Origin: Undaria pinnatifida
Taxonomy: Eukaryota > Sar > Phaeophyceae > Laminariales > Alariaceae
Length of the DNA stretch: 64,000 nt
Direction: 5' to 3'
NCBI GenBank assembly: GCA_012845835.1
Contig: JABAKD010000014.1
Coordinates: 3,087,710 to 3,151,709, forward strand
Below are positions 22,701 to 30,119 of the stretch, in pieces. Position 1 is the first letter of the stretch. The number at the start of each line of letters is the position of its first letter. Made by a program: the position numbers and the translations under genes. The notes below the pieces were generated by a model, which worked only from the letters and a program-made list of their open reading frames with translations, did no database searches and was not told where the DNA came from.

Positions 22701-23186
22701 TCTATTAGATACAGATCCTGCCCAACATCTCATGGCGGTAGATACAAGATCTACTGCAAACATGTCAGGAGACGGGTCAGTCAAGGAAAAACGTCCGGCG
22801 GTCTAGGGTGTCAAACCGATCGTTCCATACACTGAAATCTAGTAGTTTGGCGTAACTTGAGGTAAATTATCGGAAAATTGCCGTCCGTCAAGGGCTGAAA
22901 GTGCCGTCTCCTGACATTTTTTATCTACTGTAGATTATCTAAATGATCTATATGATCTAGATCGTGATCTGCCAGAGATGTGCAACCAACGAACATTCCA
23001 ACCAAACAACCTACCCAACGACCTACCAAACAACCAAAAAAAATTCAACCCACCCCGTGTGTGCAGGTGAGGCGTCTGTGCATGGACGACGCCCCGGTGC
23101 CGTACGCGTCGAGCATGGAGAAAGCGGTGGTAAAGCGCGGGGAAGACTTGGTCGCAGCGGTCATCGACCTGGCCAAAAACGCCTGA
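588..23186 (+). CDS. PDHA-PDHB: Fused pyruvate dehydrogenase E1 alpha-beta gene
   Basis: One multi-exon gene encodes both E1 subunits of pyruvate dehydrogenase, the thiamine-diphosphate enzyme that decarboxylates pyruvate and acetylates the E2 lipoyl arm. Exons: 588-713, 2665-2853, 5125-5322, 6245-6351, 9068-9239, 10690-10806, 11816-11962, 12309-12407, 13573-13707, 14791-14898, 16691-16789, 17635-17832, 18406-18642, 19589-19633, 21028-21141, 22078-22173, 23067-23186. All junctions are phase 0 except the phase-2 junction 6351/9068, and the frame stays open for 769 codons. Introns are GT-AG except a GC donor at 12408. There is no stop, ATG-led restart or promoter-sized gap between the alpha part (exons 1-9) and the beta part (exons 10-17), so a single polypeptide is the simplest reading. 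The sequence resembles plastid-type E1 more than mitochondrial. The first exon is the least certain: its ATG gives a Ser/Ala/Thr-rich leader with no clear signal peptide, so a targeting exon may be missing. Confidence 0.85.
783..970. mobile_element. MITE-like element with CAGTAG..GGTCC ends
   Basis: The left end CAGTAGAGGTCCCCCTTTAG and the right end, which reads CAGTAGTGGTCCCTCTATAG on the other strand, form inverted repeats of about 25 bp around roughly 140 bp of interior. It lies in the first intron. Similar ends occur at 63297 and 63666. Confidence 0.65.
1130..1171 (-). other. Conserved start peptide MSIDPKFIELTADV
   Basis: Fourteen codons on the minus strand read MSIDPKFIELTADV. The same peptide with mostly silent or conservative base changes occurs at 21797-21838 (MSIDPKFVELTADV) and 44103-44144 (MSVDPKFVELTADV), with decayed copies near 10047-10112 and 48165-48232. 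Upstream, QLA(Q/N/K) is also shared. It looks like a protein-start exon carried by a repeat. Confidence 0.6.
1850..2106. mobile_element. GGGCTTTTC-type inverted-repeat element
   Basis: It begins CAGGGCTTTTCGTGGGTCAC and ends near CGACTCGTGAAACGCCCCTG. The interior is rich in GGGTC. A different dispersed repeat (AACGCCTTTAC to GGATTTGGGG, about 1898-1975) is inserted in it. Relatives are at 3775-3890, 21385-21595, 28545-28745, 41715-42166 and 57449-57670. Confidence 0.6.
3121..3204 (+). pseudogene. Degenerate copy of E1-alpha exon 2 (3' half)
   Basis: About 84 bp matching 2769-2853, including GCTCTGCCGCCAGT, ACGCCTGCAA and GGGAAAATCAGGGG, with indels that break the frame. It lies in intron 2 behind a GGTT-repeat tract (2998-3110) and does not retain a usable donor. 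Confidence 0.85.
3692..3739 (+). pseudogene. Copy of the 5' edge of E1-alpha exon 3
   Basis: An AG acceptor at 3690-3691 is followed by sequence reading EGSSAMVADSVVKDG, matching ESIPAMVADSIVNGD at the true exon start (5125). The frame stays open for some 40 codons, but no donor in the right phase is evident, and homology stops after about 48 bp. Confidence 0.85.
4011..4027 (+). pseudogene. Second, shorter copy of the exon 3 acceptor edge
   Basis: GGTTTTTCAG followed by GAGGGCACCCCCGCCAT matches the acceptor and first bases of exon 3 at 5125 and the copy at 3692. Three acceptor-bearing copies of one exon edge therefore lie in tandem within the intron. Confidence 0.7.
7178..7486. repeat. Three-copy 103-bp tandem repeat
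   Basis: Three nearly identical 103-bp units begin at 7178, 7281 and 7384 with CTGCTGCTCTACTGCTGC and contain GGCTCTGTACGTATGGCATT. Open frames across it merely follow the repeat. It lies in the intron between 6351 and 9068. Confidence 0.9.
8087..8343 (-). mobile_element. Possible tRNA-derived SINE
   Basis: Read on the minus strand from about 8343, a box-A-like TGGCGTGTCAGG is followed about 50 bp later by a box-B-like GAGTTCGAATCCC, then a body down to 8087. The body alone recurs at 34392-34600 and more weakly at 46940-47070, sharing CTCTCGCGCTTTCCGC and a C-rich end. A polymerase III head with a dispersed body suggests a SINE. I see no clean target duplication. Confidence 0.45.
8908..8940 (+). 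pseudogene. Copy of the E1-alpha exon 5 acceptor edge
   Basis: TACGTTAGGGTTACGATCAT followed by GTTCCTC mirrors the acceptor and first coding bases at 9061-9095 (TACGTAAGGGTTACGATTGT). A stop follows within ten codons, so it is a decoy acceptor 150 bp upstream of the real one. Confidence 0.8.
10180..10330. repeat. Dispersed AAGGCGGT-rich element
   Basis: It shares GCGGTATCCCGATA, GGCGGTCAAAATCGCTTGGC and GCGGTCxTATTGCTCTC with 63297-63440 and 63666-63862. The right-hand copies start with a CAGTAGGGGTCCC-type end; this one is degraded at its left end. Confidence 0.7.
10467..10496 (+). pseudogene. Copy of the E1-alpha exon 5 donor edge
   Basis: TCGCGGCCAACTCCGACGTC plus TTCCT matches the last coding bases at 9212-9239. 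The donor is lost: TTTATGTACC replaces CAGGTATGC. Confidence 0.75.
12495..12545 (+). CDS. Possible extra linker exon (duplicate)
   Basis: Seventeen codons reading AVEFADTSPPQPADLVK duplicate the end of the exon 12309-12407 (AVEYADASPPPPADLAK). It is bounded by TAG at 12492-12494 and the same GC donor, AAG|GCAAGC. Both ends are phase 0, so inclusion keeps the frame and lengthens the alpha/beta linker. The acceptor lacks a clean pyrimidine tract, so it may be an unspliced echo. Confidence 0.4.
12560..12785. repeat. GGT/GTT-rich simple repeat
   Basis: Imperfect GGT and GTTGGT repeats between two echo copies of the linker exon. The Val- and Gly-rich frames here are artefacts. Confidence 0.9.
12884..12937 (+). 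CDS. Possible extra linker exon (third copy)
   Basis: Eighteen codons reading EAAKFADTSLSPPSDPAK form a third copy of the same exon end, phase 0 at both ends, with acceptor TTAAG and GC donor AAG|GCAAAT. Sequence between the copies is mostly GGT and GTTGGT repeats. Expression is unproven. Confidence 0.35.
13190..13400. repeat. GGGTT / GGGCT pentamer satellite
   Basis: About 200 bp of GGGTT-type pentamers with variants GGGCT and GGGTC. It is intronic and not the six-base TTAGGG telomere unit. Confidence 0.9.
13740..14320. repeat. GGTGAT/GTTGGC-rich satellite
   Basis: Long GGTGATGGTGTTGGCGAT-type repeats fill the intron after 13707. At 14227-14333 a roughly 54-bp unit ending in GTTTAGAAGGCGAG is tandemly duplicated, so an acceptor edge occurs twice (AAGGCGAG at 14271 and 14325). 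Confidence 0.85.
14325..14387 (+). CDS. Probable extra linker exon
   Basis: Twenty-one codons containing ARSLPALSDREAEAHCAML duplicate the end of exon 13573-13707 (ARSLPAHSKKEAEAHCAML). The acceptor is TTTAG, the donor is AAG|GTGCAA, and both junctions are phase 0, so it inserts cleanly before the exon at 14791. Differences such as HSKK to LSDR keep a charged helix-like character and no stop has arisen. It may be constitutive, alternative or unused. Confidence 0.5.
14791..23186 (+). CDS. PDHB: E1-beta module of the fused pyruvate dehydrogenase
   Basis: Residues 431-768, beginning ITIGDAINLAILEEM at about 438, where free E1-beta proteins begin. The catalytic glutamate that protonates thiamine N1' (DTPISE in human E1-beta) aligns with Glu493 in ADEIIDEGHIIG. 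The conserved active-site histidine of the (A/G)QHSQ motif is His563 in GAEHSQ. Further landmarks are YRPIVELMNTNFG, the transketolase C-terminal segment IDLIELRTLKPLD (LRTLKPLD is typical), VAILDESTRSGGVGA and the end DDAPVPYASSMEK. The stop at 23184-23186 is where family members end, so the module is full length. The acceptor of its first exon (AG at 14789-14790) follows GAT-repeat DNA without a good pyrimidine tract, and the 15-codon exon 19589-19633 is the weakest splice prediction. Confidence 0.86.
15340..15545. repeat. TGTTGC/TGTTGT simple repeat
   Basis: Hexamer-like TGTTGC and GTTGGT runs continue to an inverted segment at 15555. The Cys/Val/Leu-rich frames are not genes. Confidence 0.9.
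15609..15672. repeat. Near-perfect hairpin inside simple repeats
   Basis: Two arms of about 26 bp, AACACAGATATCGACACTAG and its complement, flank an 8-base loop CAATGTCA. The flanking repeat polarity changes from GTTGTTGTTGTCCTCG (15460s) to ACAACAACGAGGACAA (15560s). Confidence 0.85.
16801..17630. repeat. CCCAT/CCCCA satellite with two exon echoes
   Basis: CCCATCCCATCC-type repeats fill the intron between 16789 and 17635. Embedded at 16951-17021 and 17194-17261 are copies of the acceptor and first 60 or so coding bases of the exon at 17635 (GCGTTGGGCGAGGGCATGAA), both carrying indels or substitutions that disrupt the protein. The Pro/Ser/His-rich frames are artefacts. Confidence 0.9.
18064..18125 (+). 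pseudogene. Copy of the 5' edge of the exon at 18406
   Basis: CCTTCCCACGCGTCCTTGAT, GGACATCCCGGGACTGAAGA and TCTGCGCCGCC match the start of the exon at 18406. Homology ends at a run of C. It has no matching donor and no open frame of the right phase. Confidence 0.85.
18645..18840. repeat. Three poly-G / TACTCAT elements in tandem
   Basis: After the donor at 18643 come three blocks, each a G run followed by (T/G)(A/C)TCATTT and then a GCGTTGTCGTAG, GCGTTAGTCG or CATAGCCGTAGTC segment. The middle block extends into GGCCATTGACCACGCATCCC. Related blocks are at 5338-5412, 22285-22335, 23675-23740, 41040-41110, 50540-50720, 52170-52330 and 54955-55150, with an inverted copy at 5990-6105. Confidence 0.7.
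18868..18940 (+). pseudogene. Copy of the 3' edge of the exon ending at 18642
   Basis: AAGGCCGCGGTTCTCCACGC followed by TGTCTCGGAGGAGGCGGTTG duplicates the end of the 18406-18642 exon, about 300 bp downstream. The donor AAGGTAAGG has become AAGGCGAGA. Confidence 0.85.
20337..20540. repeat. 26-bp tandem repeat
   Basis: About eight units of AATCCAAGGAGTTGTACGAC plus an ACA-rich spacer, with drift between units. No gene. Confidence 0.9.
21650..22020. mobile_element. Element with GAGCCATCCCACG ends carrying a start peptide
   Basis: The left end is GAGCCATCCCACGCTAGG and the right end ACCGTTGGGTGACTC is its imperfect complement. Inside are conserved AGCTCCTAACATGAGGA and ATCTCACCCGAAA blocks and, on the minus strand at 21797-21838, codons for MSIDPKFVELTADV. 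Relatives: 27460-27715, 34590-34850 and 43965-44425 (inverted). It lies in the intron after 21141. Confidence 0.6.
22754..22918. mobile_element. Small MITE inserted in a GATC-rich element
   Basis: Terminal inverted repeats TGTCAGGAGACGG and CCGTCTCCTGACA bound about 160 bp. The element splits a GATC-rich repeat, whose halves are 22595-22745 and 22920-22982. A related end, CTGTCTCCTGACATG, occurs at 56285-56299. Confidence 0.7.
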
Positions 23187-23600
23187 TCTTCTTAGCGAAC
23201 CCCTCGCTTTCGTTAACGAAAGCCCTCGTTTTCGCTATACGTACCTGATAGGCATAGAGTAGGCGGGGGGGTCAAACGTGACAAGGACCTGGTCGAAGCG
23301 GGCATCGATCTTGCCGAAAACCCGTGATCCAATTGGCAAAACCCCATATTTTTGCCGTACGCATGCGTCAAGAATTCGAGGGATAGGCGTGGGGAAGCCT
23401 CGATCGAAGCGATGATCGGCCTAGCGAAGAAAGCCTGACTTGCTTTAGCCGACCCTCGTTTTGGCCATGCATTTGCATGAAGACAGGGGGAGGACCTGGT
23501 CGAAGCGTTCATAGACGTCGGCCAAAAATGCCTGACCTGCATAGCGAAACCCCACATTCTCGCCATATCCATGATACCGCCCCTGAAAAAGGTTTTGTTT
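23187..23600 (+). repeat. Tandem copies of the last exon's end after the stop
   Basis: Three decayed copies follow the stop codon of the PDH gene. Each has a coding-like part ending GACCTGGTCGAAGCG..CGACCTGGCCAAAAACGCCTGA-like, then a short 3' segment, with period about 100-125 bp. Translated they give DLVEAGIDLAENP, EASIEAMIGLAKKA and similar, each ending in TGA. The likely 3' UTR of the gene lies within this array. Confidence 0.8.
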
Positions 23601-25021
23601 CGATGATGACATTGCGGGGGTAGAGGACGCGGTTTTGCGTTGTTGTCGCCCCCGTCGGTAGGTTTGGCGGTAGGTAATGATGGGTGGGAGGGGGGGGTGT
23701 ACTCATGTCATGCACGGCCATAGACCCTCGCGTCATAGGGGGGGGGGCAGAGGGCGATGCACGGATGAAGGGTGCGGTCTACCCTGTCCTTTGCCTCGGT
23801 CGGTGGTTTGGCGGTCGGTAGTGATGATTGTGGGTGCGAGAGGTGTGGAGGGGGGGGGGGGGGGGGGGGGGGGAAGAGAGGGCTGGGAGGGGGGGAGGAG
23901 ATTGAAGCGTGTGCGTGTTCGCGTGCATGAAATATTATATAGTTATTAGTATGGTAGTCCTTCGCGTATGGCCCCTTTCCACACACCCGCACACGGACGG
24001 GACACAGTGAAACAAATTTACGAGAATGGGCGTGTCGAGGGGGTTGTGTGGGGGGGCAGGGAGTTGGTGAAAAGTTTGCAGCGTCATTGCGTAGGGTGCG
24101 AGGGAAGGAGTACTGCGGAAGCGGGGGGGGGGGGGGGGGGGGGTTGCTAGGCAAGAACATAAAATAGGGTGTAGATGTAACATATGTCGTGCGTTTGAAT
24201 AGTGATGGCCAGAGTTGCGCCTCCGACTCTCGCGTTTCTGTTTTTTTATTCTTTTCGTTTGCTTTAGGCTTTGTTGGGGATGTTTGTGGCTTTTATCCGT
24301 CAGGAGAAGGAGGGGGGGAAGGGTGGTGGCGGAGAGGGACGGAGAGGATGATGACCCCGTATGCTTCGCGTAAGAGCGCTTGTAGGAGGGGCTTCAGTAG
24401 GGGAGTTCCAGTCGGAATCGTCGAGATGTAGGCGGGGGGGGGGGGGCGGGGGCAGATGGAAGATGCAGATGCCTTGCACCCGCGGTTTGCTCAGTCTCCG
24501 GTTTCTGCTCGCCGGTGTTTCTGTTTTGCCGCGGCTGTTTGCTGCTACTGATAACGATGATGCTGGTGCTGGTGCTGACGCTGCTGCTGATGGCGACGAT
24601 GTTGAGGACGATGCTGCTGATGAATGTGCTGCTGATACTGCTGCTGATGCTGCTGCTGATGCATGCTCTGGCGCTTATAGTGCTGATAGTGCTATTAATA
24701 AATGATGGTGCTAGTGATGGTGATGCTACGGTGGTTATGGATAGTGACTACCAAGGCGACGGTACGGGGGGTCACTTCTGGGACGTATTTTTGCAGCAAT
24801 TCGCGGTCACTCGCGCGAGGGACGCCCCTGTTTCTTTGCGGTGTCAACGTTTCGTGCTTTTTGGGGGTTTGGAACATGAAACCGCAAGGGGATGGTTAGC
24901 TCCGCTGCGCCAAAAAAAATCGCCCGAAGTCGGTTTTTTTCAGAGTCACTCGTGCGAGTAGTGAAAACCCGCCGTAGCCTCAGTCTGATGATGATGACAA
25001 GAGTCGTTCTAGGATAGTCGC

Positions 25022-25262
25022 CCCAACTTTTGTTCAACGAAATCGCCGGTTTTGAACCAGCTCCCGGCCGTATCTCTTGAAATACGATGTGCCCCTTGCC
25101 ACCACGACGTCATCGTTCAATCGTCCTTAAAGCTTTGCAAACAAGAAAATAAAGGGAGACATTTTTTTCATCGCGTCTTTCCTCTTGTCGAAGAGCCATG
25201 AAACGTTCGTGAAAGAAATCGCCGTTTTTTGGGGGGGGGGCTATCGTAGAATCAGACACAAC
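25022..25262. repeat. Dispersed 240-bp repeat
   Basis: It shares AACGAAATCGCCGGTTTTGA, CGGCCGTATCTCTTGAAATA and CGTTCGTxAAxxAAAxxxxC with 63028-63262, and is inverted at 33375-33600. The ends carry GCTATCGTAGAATC or GGGGGCTACCG, suggesting weak terminal inverted repeats. Short frames are conserved between copies, but I recognise no protein. Confidence 0.7.
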
Positions 25263-25768
25263 GTTGACGATGCTGCTGATGGCGATGGCGGTACTGGTGA
25301 TGCTGGTGCTGATGAACCTGCTAACGTTTTTGACGATGATGACGATAGCCGCTACAACGACGATGACGAGCCGTTCGCAACCACGTTTCCTGTCGGGATC
25401 CGCCACGAAAGGGAACAACGTGGCGGAGGAATAGTGTGCGCCCACGAAGGGCCGGGGGGGCGACAAAGATTTGAGACGACCCTGCTGTACGAGAGAGGGT
25501 CGCATCAATGGTGTTGATTCTAGGCGCGCGAGCCGATGCGGGCTATAATGCGGTTTTGCGCTTTTATAGTTATCGAAAACATTGTGAACCGGTCGGGTTA
25601 CGGGAGGAAAGGAAGGTCCATGCTTTGATAATCGAGAGCATTATTACTGGTGGGAGTGTGGGGGGGCTGCCTATGCCGCCCCGTTTAGTAGGTCGATTTC
25701 GTCCAAAGGGAAGGAGTCTCCGACGGGATCGTTTGTTTCTTGTTGTCGTCGTTCGTGTCTCTTGAGAG

Positions 25769-26001
25769 ATCAAGGCTACAGTAGGGGGGGTACCCCCAAT
25801 TTTTCACTCTCGGGTCAAAGCCAAAAAACGGTATACCTCTACATCAAGGCTACGGTAGCGGGGTACCCCCCAATTTTAGTCTACCTTAGGGGGGTACCCC
25901 CAATTTTCACTCTTGGGTATACCTCTAGACTAGTACTTTACCCTTTTTTGGCTTTGACCCGTTGGTGAAAATTGGGGGTACCCCCCTACCGTAGCCTTGA
26001 T
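25769..26001. mobile_element. Fold-back element, copy 1
   Basis: About 230 bp bounded by ATCAAGGCTACAGTAGGGGG and its complement CCCCCTACCGTAGCCTTGAT. Arms of about 40 bp include GGTACCCCCAATTTTTCAC, and two partial internal repeats of the arm follow. Almost all of it can fold on itself. Confidence 0.85.
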
Positions 26002-26954
26002 CGAGATCTACAACACCTGGTGGTGTCTTTACGGAAGCTTGCTATTTACACCTGTCTGGGCGCGCTTGCTGGCGCGAAAGTCAGTGTTTGGCTCGTGCTT
26101 CTTGTTGTCATGTCGGGTTGGGGGCTGGGACACGATGACATGATAAGTCGAATGATATTAGACCGTGCAGTTTTTTTGTTCTCGTTTTTTTCTCCTTCCC
26201 GAACCTAGTATGTTCTAAGGAACGGATCTCTCCTATGCTAAGAAAAAATGGAAAAGGGACTGGTTTCTCCTGGTAGTGATAATTTTCGCACATTTTCACA
26301 ACTCAGAATTTGACTCAGAATCTGAGTTCCGAATGACTGACGTGCACCCAAATATCGCGAAAATATACCGGTAAAACGCCCTGTTCGAGGCGGATTGAAT
26401 GGACCGTCCTTTTTTCTTTGTTTCTTCTCATGGCTCTTGAATTGATAGTTTTATAGATAATTATTGGTTATGTTTCGTTCGGTCGAAGGGAGGAGGGGGG
26501 GGGGGGTCGTTTTTCTGTTGCCCCCCACCGGAAATAGCCAGATCGCAAAGTGGGGAATACGCTCTTGGCCACTCACCTCGTGTTTCCAACCATACTTGGT
26601 TGACATAAATCGCAACAACCGTGATTTTGATCTCGATCTGAAGTAATGTTTTATACTGAAAAATTGGCGTCAAAACCCCTGAAAACTCAACGGGTTCAAG
26701 GGAAAACCATCGATAGGGGTACTAGCTGTGGGACTTTTTCGGTCAGACCATTTCCGACCGACGCGGCGCCCCAGCCGATGGAACTAAAAAGTCCAAAGTG
26801 CTGCTGATGAAAATTGAAAACATCATTCATTCGTGGCATAATAACCTGGGCCACCACGTGGTTGTCCATTGACATGTTTTTTTTTTTTTTTTTTTTTTTT
26901 CCCGCATTTTTTCGCGGTCGGTTTTAGGGTTCGGTTCGTATGACCAATGGTATG

Positions 26955-27430
26955 GTAGGGGGGGGTCCCTTTTTAAGGCACTCTTTTTTTTCAGTGGCTC
27001 GGTGTCACTCGCGCGAGTGACCCCCTCCCTGTTTCTTGCTGTCACACAACAGGCTTTCGGGCTGTATCAACATTCTCGATGCTAATGCGAAAGGGGATGG
27101 TTAGCTACGCTGCGACGATCAAGGCTACGGTAGGGGCGGTACCCCCAAATTTTCACTCTCGGGTCAAGGCCAAAAAACGGTATACCTCTACATCAAGGCT
27201 ACGGTAGGGGGGTACCCCCCAATTTTAGGCTACGGTGGGGGGGTACCCCCAATTCTCGGGTATACCTCTAGACTAGTACTTTACCCTTTTTTGGCTTTGA
27301 TCCGTGGGTGAAAATTGGGGGTACCCCCCTACCGTAGCCTTGATCGCACCAAAAAAATCGCCCCAAAGGCGTTTTTATCAGTGAGGTGCACAGAGTCACT
27401 CGCGCGAGTGGCTCAGAGCTGGTCACTGGT
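26955..27430. repeat. Palindrome-bearing dispersed repeat (with insert)
   Basis: It carries GTCACTCGCGCGAGTGAC at about 27004 and GTCACTCGCGCGAGTGGC at about 27398. Other copies at 24780-24970, 28095-28350, 42405-42650 and 43360-43650 keep the paired palindrome with drifted centres such as CTCTCGTGCGAGTGG. Confidence 0.75.
27115..27347. mobile_element. Fold-back element, copy 2, nested insertion
   Basis: Same structure and length as the copy at 25769. It interrupts a dispersed repeat: GGTTAGCTACGCTGCG before it and CACCAAAAAAATCGCCCC after it are joined without the insert at 24893-24925 (GGTTAGCTCCGCTGCGCCAA). Confidence 0.85.
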
Positions 27431-29399
27431 GGTGAAAGTTGGGTTCCCCCCCCTGAGCCATCCCACGGTAGGCTTGCAGCAGAAAAAACCCTGAGCGCTC
27501 CTCACATGAGTGATCTCAATATCTCACCCGAAAAATGACTTCGATAGCATTCGTTCGCACAACCCGGCCAAGCTTCTCCATGTTTTTAGTAGTGCTAAAA
27601 AACCATACACCTCGTGAAATTGCTTCTTTGACCGGCAGTTCCTCACATGAGGAACTCAATCGCCCAAGGACGTTTCGGCGCAAAAGCTGCAACCCCTACC
27701 GTGTGGGATGACTCCGTACCTCCTACACCGTAGCCTTGATCGTATGGACCTCAGTTTCGCGTGCTACGATTATAGAGCTATTAAGGTATACCACTTTTTG
27801 GCTGATTTTCTTTTAATTTCCGAATGACGGGGTTCCTTATAGCCCAGAATATCGTCAGAATATTTTCATTCTCGTTTTGCAAAAAAAAACAATATTTGCG
27901 CACCTCTTAGGGGCCATGATGGTATTCGTGAACATCGCACCTTTTTTTTTTTCCCCATCCAAATCAGGTGTTTGCCTTAGAAGGCAAAATAGAGCTCTTC
28001 AGGCCACCACACCCTCCGAAGGAAAAATGGTGATGCCACCTCTTCTACCGCAGCATGCGTCCTCACACATAACGAGCCTCCCAGACCAATGCCACGATAG
28101 GGAGGTCCCTTCTCAAGGGCCTTTGTTTTCATCGGCTTGGGATCACTCGAGCGAAGTGACCCCATTTTCCATGCATGCGCAGGAAGCGGACACGGCTTTC
28201 GTGCAGATTTAATTTTTCGACAAGACTCCCCCAAAAGGGGCGGTTAGTAGCCACGCTGTAGCCGCGCTCTGAGACAAACGAATCGCCTAGCTCGTTGTTG
28301 TCGGTGACCTACAGAGTCACTTGTGCAAGTGGCTCAGACCGTGGGTGGTGAAAAATCGGGGGCACCTCCTGCCGTGGCCTCGATCCTCACAAAAATTAGG
28401 GAAGCGCCTCTATCGCAGCGCACGCCCGACTCAGGTACAAGAAACGTTTAAGCGACAATCCGAGTGGAACTCAAGGACTCCAATGCGTGGGGCTAACTTT
28501 TTTTTGGCAGAATCTTCGCCTGGGAAGCCTCGCCGGTAAAAACCAGGGCTTTTAACGGGTCATGACCCGTTCCGCGGGTCGGATTAGGAGGTTTCCAAAA
28601 TTTCGCGGTTTGAGCCGGGTCAGGTCAGGAGGCGTCCGAAACCTCATGGAGCGGGTCGGATCGGGTCAGGAGGTTTTCAAATATCACGGGTCACCCTGAC
28701 CGGATCCGACCCGCGAGAAATGGCCTTATCCACGAAAAGCCCTAGTAAGAACAAAATTGGACCCCTCTCGCTACACCGTGGCAAGGTGCCACCACCAAAG
28801 TGAACAAAGCCTTCTTCGTCGTCTTTGGAAACCCCCTAAAGCACCGCACCCCCCTGCTTCGGAGACAAAACGTACGTGCATGGAACTAAGAGCTCGATGA
28901 ATTTTACATTGTTTTTGCGGTGGTAAAAGTAACACTGTCCGTAAATATAGGAACATTTTGTTCATTACTATTAAAATAAAAAGTTTCTTAAATTTCCGGA
29001 CAGATTGGTGTTCACTCACCCCCTTTAGAACTGCACTCACGATTATTGGGGGAAAATCACTTGAAATTAGTGGGGGTTACTATAGGGAGTAGCGAAAAAT
29101 TATAACCCTCCCATGAGACGGGACGGCCCCAGCTACCGGTTGAGGTGCCGTAAAAACATCCGCAGTAGTATAACAAAATCGAACGATCAACCGATGTTTT
29201 GTGCTGTTTCACAAAGCCACACGGTTTGGCCTCAATCGGAATCGGTAGGATTCAACCCCTCCCCTCCCCCGTCCCCGAACCCCTCCCCTTCCCGCCGCCG
29301 TCGCGGCCAGACAACAGAAGAAAAAGACAGACTCGGCGTATTCACACACCTACACACACCCACAGCAAAAAAATCGGTGCAAACGCTTGGGATTTCAGT

Positions 29400-30080
29400 G
29401 CTTGAGCGTAAACGCTTGCGCTTCGTACGATTGCGCTTAAGCAATTCGCTCACGCTAACGCTTTACGTCTATGCTTGCACTTAAACGCTTACGCTTGCAA
29501 TTAAACGCTTCCGATTCACCCAAACGCTTAACGATTGAACGCTTGCGCTCACGCATACGTCAAGACGCTTGCGTTCGGCGCTGAAACGCTTACGATTTCT
29601 CTGAAACGCGCACACGTCCAAACGCTAACGCTTCCGTCTTCGCTTGCGGGCGCCAAACGGCGCCTGTCGTTCCGCCCTCCTCCGCCGTCCCTCTCGTCCT
29701 CTCGCACTCTAACCTCTTCTCTCGCCGCAGCCTGACGCGATCCATCACGTCAACACACTCACAAGCACAAAAAATATAGTTACGTTTACACTAGCGCTTA
29801 GATGCTTGCGCTTAAACGGTAACAATTACGCTTGCTTATAAACGCTTACGCTTCAACGCTCATGCTTACGCTTGCGCTTAGGCGCTTGCGCAGCATAGGC
29901 TTGTGGTCAAACGCTTGCGCTTAAACGCGTACGCTTGCGGCTAAACGATCGCGCTTAAACGCGTACGCTTGCGGCTAAACGATCGCGCTTAAACGCTTAC
30001 GTCTGCACTCAAGCCTGAACGCTTACGGTTGCCCTTAATAGCTTACGCTTGCATGCTCGCGATTGAACGCTTCCGCCTAG
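29400..30080. repeat. AAACGCTTACGCTTGC minisatellite
   Basis: Irregular units of 12-18 bp built on AAACGCTTACGCTTGCG occupy most of this stretch. It lies 3' of the J-domain gene (minus strand) and encloses the exon 4 echo at 29653-29752. Confidence 0.85.
29653..29752 (-). pseudogene. Copy of the last J-domain gene exon
   Basis: On the minus strand it encodes DVMDRVRLRREKRLE, against DVIERVRLRREERLE in the real exon (30160-30234). Its frame stays open further upstream. It could be a further exon if the real one splices before its stop, but I see no matching donor. Confidence 0.7.
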
Positions 30081-30119
30081 CACTAACGCACACGCAAAGG
30101 CACGCCTGTGCGGTGACTG

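Larger units (their letters stand above)
23601..30119. other. Repeat-filled stretch without recognisable gene
   Basis: No exon with family resemblance was found on either strand. Contents: G runs at 23850-23900, 24125-24143 and 25230; GCT/GAT-rich DNA at 24540-24720; the GTCACTCGCGCGAGTGAC-type family at 24780-24970, 26955-27430 and 28095-28350; fold-back elements at 25769 and 27115; a roughly 240-bp repeat at 25022-25262; and CGCTTACG-type repeats from 29400. Confidence 0.6.

Noticed and set aside
25185..25517. Asp-rich 110-codon frame with DDDDDSRYNDDDEP
   Set aside because: It overlaps a dispersed repeat and GAT-rich DNA, and has no splice-consistent neighbours.
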